A DNA stretch of 64,000 nt from Mercenaria mercenaria (taxonomy: Eukaryota; Mollusca; Bivalvia; Venerida; Veneridae): NCBI RefSeq assembly GCF_021730395.1, contig NC_069367.1:5516501-5580500 (forward strand), given 5' to 3'. Shown in pieces: positions 1 through 13,300 of this stretch; position 1 is the stretch's first letter, and every line of letters begins with the position of its first letter. The position numbers were made by a program, and so were the translations under genes. The notes beneath the pieces were generated by a model. That model was not told where the DNA came from, did not search any database, and saw only the letters and a list, made by a program, of their open reading frames with translations.

Positions 1-467
1 AACTCTAATTGTATTTTTGACAGAATTATGCCCCTTTAGTACTTATACTTTTTTTGCCATCTTTGCTCTCTGGATATTACTTTAATGCAATATAAGATAA
101 CGACTTGAAACTTAAAATGTATCTTTATCTCCATTATCTGCATTTGTGGTAACACTCCCCATAACTCTGATTTGTATTTTTGACCAAATTATGCCCCTTT
201 TACACTTAATTTTTTTAACAAACTTCATTTTCTGGACATAACTTTGGTACTATATAAGATAATGACTCGAAACTCAAAATATATCTTAACCATCATCATC
301 TGCATTTGTAGTAACGATCCTAATAACTCTAATTTGTGCATTTGATGGAATTTTGCCACTTGGTGTATCTTCCTTCTAAAGTAGAGATCTCTTATTCAGA
401 CATACATTCATTTTACTGACAAATCCCCGAATAGTGGAGCGCGCTGTCTTACGGACAGCACTTGTTA
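1..467. repeat. Modular non-autonomous element, right part
   Basis: Three diverged units of about 155-160 bp (anchors: AACTCTAATT at 1, 162 and 320 region; ATAAGATAA near 90 and 255), ending in the hairpin GCTGTCTTACGGACAGC followed by ACTTGTT. The left end is outside the window. Confidence 0.7.
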
Positions 468-1353
468 TTTAAATGGAGACAGCCGAACAAAAAAAGAAGA
501 ATCTGTAAACAACCTTCTGTCGTGAATCACTTGATGCACCTTCACCGGTGTGATTCTTATGAGGGTCCCTCTCAAGTTTAAATAAAGGCATACAAATAGA
601 AATACCTTAAACAACTTCTCTTTGTGGACCGCTTGTTGGGTCTTCTTCAGACTTGGTCTGCAGCACCATTTATAAAATTATCTCCATTTTTTTTAGATAT
701 GGGGAGGAGAGCTGACTTGGTCCCATTTAGGCGATGGAACAGCAGAAAATGAAAAAGCAGTAACATAACTTGTAATAAACTGCCTAAGGTTTAGGAGTAT
801 ATCATCAAAACACAGAAATATTTGATAAACGAACAACATCTTTACCAATTTTTACCTGACCATTACATGTTCTGCCGTACTGTCCCGTACGACGGATACT
901 CAAAATATTCACCCTTTGAAAATGAATATCATTTGTAAAGAAAAAGTAAACAATTGTTGAAAACTGTATTCCACCTAGTTATGTGAAGTTTCAACACTTG
1001 TACGTTATTGCAAATGCATCAAAACGAACATATGTAACAGTTCTTTGAAAATGCTGAGTTTTTAAAAGCGTTTAACTGTCCGGAAGTGGAGCCCATTTAG
1101 GCAGTCCTTTTCCGGAATTCAATGTTTATATCGATCAGTACATTGACACTTGTTTTGTAAAGTAATGTACATGTTTTACATGCTGTCAATTTTCTATGAT
1201 TTAGTGCTGTTTGATTTTTTTCCTCAAAACGTAAGGCTAAGCGTTAATGGATGCTCACCAAAGTTGATGATTAGACGCAAAGTCTAAAGGTTTAGGTCTT
1301 CCTCAGATGAGCGGCTTGTGCCAATTTGGGTATCTTGTTCGATCATATTTTTT

Positions 1354-2933
1354 AGCTCACCTGTCACATAGTGACAAGGTGAGCTTTTGTGATCACCCTT
1401 CGTCCGTCGTCTGTGCGTGCGTCCGTCAACAATTTCGTGTCTGCACGATAGTGGTTTCGTTTATGATTTTATTTTAACCAAACTTGCACACAACTTGTAT
1501 CACCATAAGATCGCGGTTCCTTTCTTGAACTGGCCAGATCCCATTATGGGCTCCAGAGTTATGGCCCCTGAAAGGGCCAAAATTAGCTATTTTGACCTTG
1601 TCTGCACAGTAGCAGCTTTATTTATGATTTGATTTGAACCAAACTTGCACACAACTTGTATCACCATAAGATCTTGGTTCCTTTTTTAAACTGGCCAGAT
1701 TCCATTATGGGTTCCAGAGTTATGGCCCCTGAAAGGGCCAGAATTAGCTATTTTGACCTTGTCTGCACTTTAGCAACTTCATTTATGATTTTATTTTAAC
1801 CAAACTTGCACACAACTTGTATCACCATAAGATCTTGGTTCCTTTTTTGAACTGGCGAGATTCCTTTATGGGTTCCAGAGTTATGGTCCCTGATACGGCC
1901 AGAATTAGCTATTTTGACCTTGTCTGCACAATAGCAGCTTCATTTATGATTTGAATTTAATCAGACTTGCACAAAACTTGTGTCACCATAAGATCTCAGT
2001 TCCTTTCTTGAACCGGCCAGATCCCATAATGGGTTCCAGAGTTATGGCCCCTGAAAGGGCCAAAATTACCTATTTTGACCTTGTCTGCACAATAGCAGCT
2101 TCGTTTATGATTTGATTTTAACCAAACTTGCACACAACTTGTATCACCACAAGATCTTGCTTCCTTTCTTGAACTGGGGAGATTCCATCATGGGTTCCAG
2201 AGTTATGGTCCCTTAAAGGTCCAAAATTGGCTATTTTGGCTTTTGCAGCCATATAGAGACTTCATTTATGGTTTTAATTTGATACAAACTTCCAAAATAT
2301 CTTCAACAACAATAAATCTTGGATTCAATGACAAATCAGATCCAATCGTAGGTTCAAGAGTTATTTTATATCTGATTACCTCCCCTGATTGTAATCAAAA
2401 TGGATTTATATCAGTAAGTACTTATAGGACTTATTTGAAATTTCATTATTTTTATTAGTTGGACTGAGACAATCAGGGTAGATAACTATGGACTGAATTT
2501 ATGTCAAATTACCTCCCTTTATTTCAAATTAAAATGGGTATATCTCCATAACTAATGAAGATACTGATCTGAAATTTCATTTATGTCAACAGATTTATTT
2601 GGCAGATCCTTCTTTTGTTCACTTACAATATTTTTTTTTTAATAACTTCCCTTTTACGTTACTATAAATAGCTTATTTTTAGTAACTTTTTTATTATTGG
2701 CCGTAGGGAAAAACCGAGACCACTTTTCTGTTGTACAACATGGATGGTACCTCCAATTTTTAGGTGTATATGACATATCTATACCTTGTAAGATTTTTTT
2801 TTTCTTTTTGGTTAAATTTCTTCCCTTTGTTGTTCCTGTCCTTTCGACTTAGATATTTTTTCTGAGGACCTTCTTGTCCTCAAGTGCAGTGATAACAGGT
2901 GAGCGATATAGGGCCATCATGGCCCTCTTGTTT
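1354..2933 (+). mobile_element. Modular hairpin-ended element (GGTGAGCT family), complete
   Basis: Left end is a stem AGCTCACCTGTCAC/GTGACAAGGTGAGCT; the right end is hairpin GGGCCATCATGGCCC followed by TCTTGTT. The body has about five units of about 163 bp (TTTATGATTT anchors near 1457, 1622, 1786, 1948, 2105, 2266), then a unique AT-rich tail. No coding capacity. A relative lies inverted at 33919-35959. Confidence 0.8.
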
Positions 2934-4313
2934 TATTTTAGCAGTTGCAGTTTTGGGTACAACATTTCTACTTTTATATTTTAAACCGGTGTTGTTTTTT
3001 ATATACATCATTACATCAGATATTAAATGTTGCTTGGTGTTACAGCAAGCTGTAGCCCTTGATACTTAATAAATCAAATAACCTCAATGATCTTAGTCTT
3101 GTTGTATGTATTAAGGTAGGCAAACTGTTTTAATTTTAATTAACCTTTCAATTTAATTGAAGACGGTAAAGAATACCTGTACCGTACGTTCGTTCAGTCA
3201 TTGATTTCCAGGGCCTTTTTTCGGTTATGTAAGGAGTATCAACATTGTATATACTGTTTTGTCTTCTGTTGTTGAAGGATCAAAGCCATCCAATGAGTTG
3301 TACAGGTGTCGGCATTATCAAGTATATCGTATAACTTGATTACATATAAGAAACTGTCTTTATATCAAGGCGGCAGCTTTATTGTATATTACTAGACAAA
3401 CTGGTGCCATGTCGATTGTCGAACGAAACACACATTTACGCCGTCCAAGGTAACCTTACACATATAACTCAGAATTGTACTTCTCTTGTGTGGAAACATT
3501 TACCACTATTTTAAAACGTCTTAAACATATTTACTTTAAATCCCCAACTTCTACTACTCTGGCAGGAAATAAACCTGTACGGAATACTATAAAATCTTAC
3601 TCAATTTTATTTTAAACGTCTTCAATAATTAAATTTACATCCATTTAATATTTTGCTTTCACCTTTATAAAGCACAAAAGAAGTTTCAATTCACTCTACA
3701 TAAGATTGAAATACTTCTAAATTAACTCTAAGTGGTTGAAAAAATAAACTGTGAAGTCGCTGATAGTCGGTTCAGACCTTTGGTTTTCTTGCGGTATGGC
3801 AGTCACTGAAATGTTTTGTCAGTGGCACCAAATGTTTCCTCTAACATACAGTCGAGCTTAGCTTGAAGATGTGGCGGTATGATATTGTTCCAACCTCCAG
3901 TGTTTCCTGTAGGTATAAAGCATAGACTCTTGCAGAACTAATGACCTGACAATCTGTACATTACCATTTCTAACTTTCCTATCCATGTAAATCTACAGTT
4001 AGCTAAAACTAAAACTGCTTTTGAATCAAACAAACTCTCATTCCAGGTAAAGTAAAAGTCTCATACCTTCCGTATTCAAGGAAAAGTGAGCATGTAATCC
4101 TCGAGCAACCCTATGGCTTACATTCATGTATACATAAATTCAGAGATTAAAGCAGGTTAGGCTTAGAAATAAATGTGTATTTTCCTTCCCTATACATATC
4201 CTGTCTGTTGCAATCTTGCAAATAATATGGAGACAGTACTGATACTTATTTAGAATAGTATCTTTTCTATAAATCTATTACCAGTAATAGCTAGGACCTT
4301 AGATTCTACTTAC
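2934..4313. other. Non-coding stretch left of PIX exon 10
   Basis: AT-rich sequence belonging to the large intron that follows PIX exon 10. On the minus strand a short open run near 3905-3805 (NTGGWNNIIPPHLQAKLDCM) after a possible acceptor was noted but not recognised. Nothing resembling a PH domain is seen. Confidence 0.5.
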
Positions 4314-4394
4314 CTCCCCTTCCCAGCCTTTGATCGTACTGGATATTATTTCATATTCCATTTCCTTTAACTTTCTAATCTCCATACAGTGATT
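4314..4394 (-). CDS. ARHGEF7: PIX exon 10 (end of DH)
   Basis: An 81-bp, phase 0-0 exon with acceptor CTTTTCAG and donor GAG|GTAAGT. It encodes [20 protein letters not shown] followed by IKGWEGE, aligned with the C-terminal DH helix of PIX, which ends NWEGDD just before the PH domain. No PH-coding exon is recognisable between here and base 1. Its acceptor and first codons exist as a decayed second copy about 140 bp upstream (4514-4585). Confidence 0.92.
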
Positions 4395-7300
4395 CTGAAA
4401 AGAAAGACAAATTAGTATTAAACAATAATGTTTGTGTTTTCATTTGTATTGTATTTTGGGCCATTTCTTAAGAGTGTTTCAGTTATATACTAGCAAGCAG
4501 TCAACCGAAGTGTTCCTCTCCATACAGTGATTTTGAAAAGAAAGACAAATATTAAACAATAATGTATGTTTTTTTGTTTGTATTAGTTCACCTAAATCAG
4601 TTTTCCTGGATTCAGTACCAGTACAAACCTGTTCTCCTCGAGTAACTGCTAACTTCTCCACAAGAATCATGAGTTTTGAAGACAAAAGTCTTTTTAAAAA
4701 TTTTAACATAGACCATAGGTCTCGCCTTGGGATCAAACTCATGACTCTGGGATCTGTGATTAGGCAGTCTCCTATGGAGTTTAGCAGGTGGAAACCTTCA
4801 ATTTCGGTTCAATAAATGTAACTTATGGTAACCATTGTCTGCTCTATAATCTCCTGCAGTAATGACATAGGGATTATTTTGTTCTTTCCAATCTTGAGCC
4901 CAGAAACATTAAAAATATTATCTTGTAGTTGATGAATGAGAAAAAAAGAGATATATTTTCTTTGAATAACAACACTTAACAAAAGGCAACAAAGCTCATA
5001 GAAGATTTTATATATTCCATTGATTTACTTACTGCAATATCTCTATATACAGCTATTGCCCTCTGTGTATCACCTCTATCAACGTGACTTTCCTGCAAAT
5101 GGAAGAAAGTTCAGAAATACTACTGTAACCCTAGAAACATTCGCAAACACTTCATTTTGCACTATTATGACGACAGGCGATTGAGTGGCTAAAAATCTTT
5201 GTGGAATACATTGTACGCAACATATGCAAAACCTTAATAGCTTAAGAATGAAACAAGCAGTCGCAGGGAAAATTATAGGTATCTTAAGCATATCAGGTAA
5301 AACTGCTCACACACTGGACACCTAACTGGTCTCTTATCCTCAACACATTTTCAGTCTACCATGCTTTATGAGATGTGCAGGCTGATCTTGGTCCGCATTG
5401 ATAGCAAATGCATAACCACTTGCCGCCAACAGGCGAAATGTTAATACAGGTTTGACTCTAGTAAATAAATGTGGCTGTTTAATTAGTCTCTATTCAATGT
5501 CTCAAATACCAAAGTGCCAATCCTTTTACTCTGAGACAGCTGAACTTCAACTCCAAAATTGGACATTAACAAAACATTACTAAAGTGGTATTTTGGCTAT
5601 CAAATACAAACTTAAACTGTCAGTCTCTATTTTACTACTTTCAATTCGGGGAACTTTGCAAAGAAATTTAAGTCACAACAATTTCCCCTTTTAGAAGTTC
5701 TATTACTTACATCTTAAACTAAATCAATGTCTTCCAAAGCCGACCTAAAATTCAACAAATGAATATTTTACCTCTATATGTCTTTCCAATTCTTTCAGTA
5801 GACTCGGGTACTTGTCTAATCTGGTGAATGGTTTGGACAACATGGTGGTCAAAGTCATAGCCCCGGGTGACTGGGCTCCTAATTTTTCCATTAATTTACT
5901 CAATTCATCTCTGCAAAAATAAAATACAAAAGGCATAAACTTTTTTTTTTACATTTCAAAGAAAATGAAACAAGAAGGTCATAGCAGCCTTCGGTCCCTT
6001 GCCTGAAACTGACTTTTCAACCTTAAATATATGTATGACACACTGAATCAGGAATGGTAACAACCGTGGTATGTATAACAAGGGCACCGCATACAGGTGC
6101 CATCACTCGTCTGCAAGTGCTGGACAGTACGTAAGAAATGAGATACAGTTCAGAATTTCTAAGTGCCGTAATTCTAACAAAATGCAAAAATGCAGGTTGA
6201 TTTATGGTTCTTGGCCTACATAGTAATCGAATGATGATAAACAAATGTGCAAAGTTTCATAGCTGTAGCTCTAATAGATTTTGAGAAAAGGTGGACCTGA
6301 ACAAAAAAATTAACCAAGATACCCAAATTTTCAAAGTACAAAACACGGTCATAATTTTGACAAAATGCATATCAGAGTTATGGTTCTTAACCTACACAGT
6401 CACCTAATGACGATAAACAAGTGTGCAAAGTTTCAAAGCTGTAGCTCTTACGGTTTTTGAGAAAAGGTGGACCTAAACAAAACAAGAGCTGTCCGTAAGA
6501 CAGCCAAGCTCGACTATTCGAAATATTGTCCCAGAAGCAGGAAAATATTACCCAAAAAGGTTAAATATCAAAAGAGTTTTAAGTTCAAAAAGGGGAATAA
6601 TTTGACCAAAATGCATATCAGTTATGGGACTTGCTGCTGTCAACTAGTTTTATAACCCCGAAGGCACATGTGAAGTTTCAATTCAGTATCTGTATTAGTT
6701 TTGGAGATACAAACTTGCATGTAAAACTTGAACCAGAATTTTCAAAGTCCAAAAGGGGGCATAATTTGCCCAAAATACATGCCAGAGTTATGGGACTTGA
6801 TCCAGTGAGGTTGGTAATTGATCTAGAAAAAGAAAAAATAAGTTTCAAATCTATATGCCTTTTAGAAATAGCTGTATGTACTTGCACGCAAAACTTTAAC
6901 CAGAATTTTCTAAGTCCAAAAGGGGGCATAATTTGGCCAAAATGAAGGTCAGAGTTATGGGACTTGCTGCTATCAACTAGATTTATAACCCCGAAGACAC
7001 ATGTGAAGTTTCAAATCAATATCTGCATTAGTTTTGGAGATAGTAACTTGCATGTAAAACTTTAACCAAAATTTTCTAAGTCCAAAAGGGGGCATAATTT
7101 GCTCAAAATACATGTCAGAGTTATGGGTCTTGACCCAGTGAGGTTGGTAACTGATCTAGAGAAAGAAAAAATAAGTTTCAAATCTATATGCCTTTTAGAA
7201 ATAGCTGTATGTACTTGCACGCAAAACTTTAACCAGAATTTTCTAAGTCCAAAAGGGGGCATAATTTGGCCAAAATGAAAGTCAGAGTTATGGGACTTGC

Positions 7301-10300
7301 TGCTATCAACTAGTTTTATAACCCCGAAGACACATGTGAAGTTTCAAATCAATATCTGCATTAGTTTTGGAGATAGAAACTTGCATGTAAAACTTTAACC
7401 AAAATCCAAAGTCCAAAAGGGGGCATAATTTGCTCAAAATACATGTCAGAGTTATGGGACTTGACCCAGAGAGGTTGGTAATTGACCTAGAAAAAGAAAA
7501 AATAAGTTTCAAAGCTATATGCCTTTAATTGATAGCTGTATGTACTTGCATGCAAAAACTTAACCAAGGTGTGACGCCGACGCCGACGCCAGGGTGAGTA
7601 GAATAGCTAGACTATTCTTTGAATAGTCGAGCTAAAAATTAACAAACGCTGACGATCAAGTGATGACAATATCTCGTAGACTTTTTTTAAAAATCAGACG
7701 AACTAAAAAGCATAAAACATGTCAAGTGCATCCATTTGAAGAAGATGAACAGAGAACTTCATATGAATGCCTCAGACCAAATTTGATGAAGATCCATCTG
7801 ACACTTCATGAAAAATTGTTTAAAGCTATTTTCTATTATCAGCTTTAGTGGACCCAGAAGAGGGCTATGTGTCCCCGACTCAACAAAAAAAAGAGAGAAA
7901 AGAAAACCTTAAACTAATGCTGCAGACCAAGTTTGATGAACTTCAAGACCTTTCAATTGGTTCATGAGAAGGAACTTTATTTCTAGCTCTAGCTTTCGGT
8001 TCATGCAAACTAAAAACATTCATATTACTTTAACATTTTTTAATTCTGATCAATGGCAAAAAAAGCTTTCTCAGGGGACATATTTGTAAGAATGGAATAA
8101 CTTTAATGTTTGATCTACCTTTGCGTAACAAGGTTGTTTTTATTTCTTATTTTGTTGGATTTAACTTCACTGAGAGTTATAGATCATATTGTGAATTTCC
8201 ACTTTTTTATGGTAAAGCAAGACCCCATGTGCCCATCTGTGTGCACGGGAAGTTATCTGGGTAGAACCACCCACCTAGATGGCTTCCTCACACAACAGAA
8301 TTCTACACTGTCATATAGCAAAAAGTTTTGAACCCTCATAACTGTAAGTAGAAAATTTTCTCTGATTGTTCATTAATTATAAGCCAATACCATTTGTATT
8401 ACAGGTAATTCTAACAAACTCCAAGGGAGGTAATACAAACTTTTTTAAATTTTCAAAATGCAAAACATTAACTGAAAATGATCATTTTTGAACAGAATCT
8501 CACCTGTTCTTCTGTAGTATTGCAACTGCCCTTGGATGATTAGCACAGTACCGGGTGTATAATTCCTTCAATGATGGAGCATGCCTCATAAATACCCCAC
8601 CCACTCTCCGTTGATGGGCTGGATGTCTGAAAACACAAAGTTGGGTTTTATGGCTGGCATACTGACTTAATGCAATGTCTTTTATGCAAACAAAAATCAT
8701 GTCAATAACACAAATATAAAATCGATTTCTTGTCATTGAAAAAAGTTAGCCAAGAATAATTTTGTATGTTGGTATGGCGGATTCTGTGATCATCTTCAAA
8801 TCCCTACATTCTTAACAAGAACATGCTGTGATAAGCTGTCGGGTATATATGTTCAAATAATTACACTTGAATTCTGTGTCAGGTAAACAAATTCTTCGGC
8901 AGGCATGTCTTGTTTTGTTTGTATGTTTTGTGTTTAATACCGTTTATCAACACTATTTCAGTTACGTAAAGGCGGGCAGTTAACCTAACAAGTGTTCCTG
9001 GATTTTTCTACATGCATAAACCTATTCCCTGCAAGTAACTGCCAACTTCCCCACATGAATCAGAGTAGGAGGACGAATTATTTCAGACACAATGTCTTTT
9101 ATCAAAAAGTCATGGAGAACATGCGCCTCGCCAAAATTCTAACTCGTAACCCCGCAATCTGTAGATCTGCACTCTCCCTAATGAACTAAGTGGGCGGTAT
9201 TAAGTTGACAGGAAAGATTCAAAACTCATAAACCCAAAGCACTATGTTATTACGTTTTAGATATTTTACCATTTAATCTTTAAATTCAACAACAAAAATA
9301 AGAAGCAACTTATAATTTCATTATATTCCTAAGAATTTCTGAAATACAACTTCACTAATGAATATAAAACCTTTTATCCAACTTGTGTTGGATACAAAAA
9401 AACATTTAATGGTGGGACTAGTTGCTATAGTGGTGACATCAAATACATAAATGTTTCATGTGTCAAAAAGTTAACCATGAAAAACAAGTTTTTAGTCTTA
9501 CTAGTCCAAAATCATAGTCAAATTTGGCTGACATAGCGCTAGAAATAGGCAGAAGTATATACTAAAAGGGACATTAAAGCAGTATCTTAATCTAACAATG
9601 CCACTGACTTGCGTGCATTTTGCCAGACTGGATCAACCTTGGTACAAGCACAAGGGATTCAGGCCTACAAGATCCACACAAGCCAAATACATCACAGGTC
9701 AAGTTACAACAATAATAACCTTTATACATTAAACTACAAAATCTTATCAAATTAACTTCCAGATCTTCAGGTGTAATAAACATGCATTTCTAAATTTGCT
9801 GTCTGCTACAAGAGGTATCTGTCAAATTCCTTGTTATACAGAAGGTGTGAATCTGTCAAGTATGAGGGATGAAGGACAACGGAATAACAACTTACTTGGA
9901 ACACTCCTCTAATGAGACAAGAAAGTTTTGCTGGAATGTAATTATATCTTCTAGATTGCCTGTCAGGTCGGAGAACTCTGACGAACTCATGCTGCAAGAA
10001 ATAAACACATTTCATAGTGAACATATGGTTATATATGCTACGATTTTGAAATTAAGTTTGTGCCAATTAAATTTAGCATGTTTACGATGGAAGCTTCAAC
10101 CTTATTTGAACCACTGTCCAGTCTGCTTCTTTGAAAATTCAGTACTGGTGACATATAAAAAGGTGTGGTCATGACAATAAATCAGGCTTTTAATGGTCCC
10201 AAATTACATGTACCTAAATGGCGATAGGGGACTTGGAATTACACTGTCAAAAATTTCAACTTACAACCAATCACAATGCATGTTACAAAAAAATAAAAGT

Positions 10301-13300
10301 TATAATCCCACTTTTATAGTTTTAATTTGGACATAACATATATGTGCGTGTTTAAAGTGTATAGAGGCTGAATGTTTCCACCCATATTTTAAACAAAATA
10401 CAATGCATTACATATTAAAATGAAAATTATCCAAACAGTGATGACAATGTTATATTTACAATGTTTACTCTTACACTGCTGAACCTGTTCTGTTTATAAA
10501 TCTTTAACATGATATCATTCATTATTGCTGATAATTACAACACTGCTTGAAAAAATGTGCTTTTCGACAGAAAAGTCCATTAAAATGCACATACCTCATA
10601 AGTCATTGTGACTTATTTAATAAGCAAGACTAGCTGAGTAGTGTGACCTACTGGAATTCATATAAAACTTTGAACACTTCCAACGCTGTTTAAGAGACGT
10701 ATGTAGTTTAAAAAGACTTAAATTTCCAAGTTGATAACGGAATGTATGTACTTTTGAAGGACTTCCATTTCCGAGCAGATAATAGGACGCATGTAATTTA
10801 AAATCACTTACACTTCTGAACTGATCATGGAACATACGTATTTCCACAGGAGAATTTAAGTCTGAGCTGATTATAATATAGACATTGTTCAAAAAGACTT
10901 ACATTTCCGAGCTGATTATAGGACGTATGTAGTTTTGAAGGACAGACGTCATCTCGGCAACATGAGCTCTTTCTGTTTCTATTACATTCTGTAAAACCTG
11001 AAAATTGTCATAGTTCTGTTAATAAGTGCCAAGCTACATAATCTTAAATAGTTTAAATATAATTACCTGGCCACTGGATACATTTAAGATTCTGAGACTT
11101 GAGTTACTTCACCAAATAACAAATATAATGTTTTAAAGTAAAACAAAAGGCAAGACTCCCAAAAAAGTCAGACTGCCGTAACTTTGTTTGGTTTTCAGTC
11201 AGGAAGTTATTCAGTTTCCTGAGCAGAGGGCTTACAATCAGTAAAAGTTTTGGGACCACAATATGGGCATTTTTGTGAGATTTTTAGTTCAAGATATTTT
11301 GTTTGTTTGTTTTTTTTTTTAATAATTTCAAAGATTGACGCAAACCACAAAGTCCATGAAAATTAATCCCACACAAATATTAATGGTTTCACAGTAAATT
11401 CTATTTTTTTTATTAAATGCTTTAGGTAAAATTCAAAATACCATGTAAAAAATGTTTTTAGAAGGTAAGCACAGTCAAATATTCAGGCACTGTGTTTACT
11501 AAGAATTTAGTTCTAAGAACTTGGAAGAAAATTTGGAAGAAGAACGTGCACTTACCACATTATGATAATATTGCATACTCTCCCTGAAGTGTTTTGGCAC
11601 TTCCTGTGTTTTGTTCACGGTTACAATGGCTCCCGGCCCACCCTTTAAGCTTCCAGTCAACTCTGAAAAATACGTATAAGACATTAAACATACAGTTTCC
11701 TTGGCTCGATACAGACCATTAAACCTCTATTAAGTGTGTGTTACATTTACGCATTCAGTAAACGCTGCTGTGTCTTCTAAAAGCTTACCAATTTTATTCA
11801 TAACTGATTTCAACTTTAATTAGCTAATGCGATTCTACACATGTATCTCATGCTAAACGATAATTTCCCCATAAGATGGAATTACCCAAATCAAGTTCGT
11901 GGAAAAATGTCAATCAGATATTACATGTTCTCTGCATGCAAGTTTGGCACCCTCTACTATGAATGGCTTGAGCAAGCCGAAGGCATGAGCTACACTGTCA
12001 GTAGAATACCGGTACTACAATACACCAAACATGAAACTGAAAGGATCACACTCAACAGGGTATTTAAATCGCACAGAAACCAACAATGGCCACTGCTAGT
12101 CCACTACCTTAAATCACAGTGGGATCACTACAACTGAATCAAAACAAAGGTTCATGGGCACATCAATAGGAACTGAAGTGTGCATCATTAAAACATACTA
12201 TCAGATATGAAGAACATGCTGGACACGATTGATTCTGCCTTTGCGACCAGTGTAGATCATGATCAGCCTACACATCCATGCAGTCTGATCATGATCTGCA
12301 CTATTTGCTATTCAGTCAGTACCTTTTTGGTTAGCATCCCTTTTTAAAAGATAACAGTACTGTCTGAATTTAAAGATGGACAAGTTCATTATAGAACTTT
12401 GGCAGGGTAAGGGTTATACTTATATTTATTTCATTTTACAGCGATTGCTTGAGTACCTGTGCTCACTTGAGCAAGTTAGTTTGGTACCCTGCTTGAAACC
12501 ATGGAAAACTTGTGCATGCTTCTCAACCTCCTTGCAACCTCCTGATATTTACGTTTTACTGTTTCACATTTCCCCTTTTTGTAGTGGCAAGGGAGGTGGG
12601 GTGGGGGGGGTCTGATACTTACACATTTTAAAGAGCTTAAAATCTTTGGTGAACATAATAGGGGCTTTCCGGTAGTGTATTGTACTCTAGTACAGGATTA
12701 AATGTTTTAAATTAAGCATAAATACAGCACTATGCTCTGTTTCAAATTAAAATCCTTTGAAATACCTGAGCCACATGTGCTAGCAATAGGTATCTAATAA
12801 ACCGCATCTACAATCATATAATCAAGAGTCTCTTCTTAAAGAACTCTAGATACAACCATAAAATCATGAAACACAGCACTGTATTTGACATCAATGAATC
12901 ATCTCAAATCGGCTATATTTGTATGTTTGCATTCTGTAAAGCTGGTTTGCTATCATTGCCGGGATTAAGGTGACACACCCATTATCATGATTATTTGCAA
13001 TAAGTAACGGAAAGCCATGTGCGGGCTGAGCTACATTTATATCTAGAGAATGCTGAACAGCTTAACAAGAATATTTAGTCACATCGAAATTGCCAGGTCA
13101 TTACAGGACTTTAACCCTCACCCTGCTAAATTTCTAAAATGGACTGGTCCATCATTCAATTTGGGCAGTACCATTTATATTTTGAAGGGAAGTTCACTGA
13201 AAATTTACTGACTGAATAGCGAACAGTGCAGACATGATCAGCCTGCACTGGTCGCAAAGGCAGAAACACTTACTACTAAGCAGTCTAAAGATTAAAAACA

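Noticed and set aside
3779-3905. Minus-strand run NTGGWNNIIPPHLQAKLDCM, possible PIX PH exon
   Set aside because: Does not match the PH domain or any later PIX segment; the phase would fit no known continuation, and the acceptor is weak.
6467-7512. Several 60-100 codon frames on both strands
   Set aside because: They repeat each other because they lie in tandem modules of a non-autonomous element; no homology, start context or splice support.
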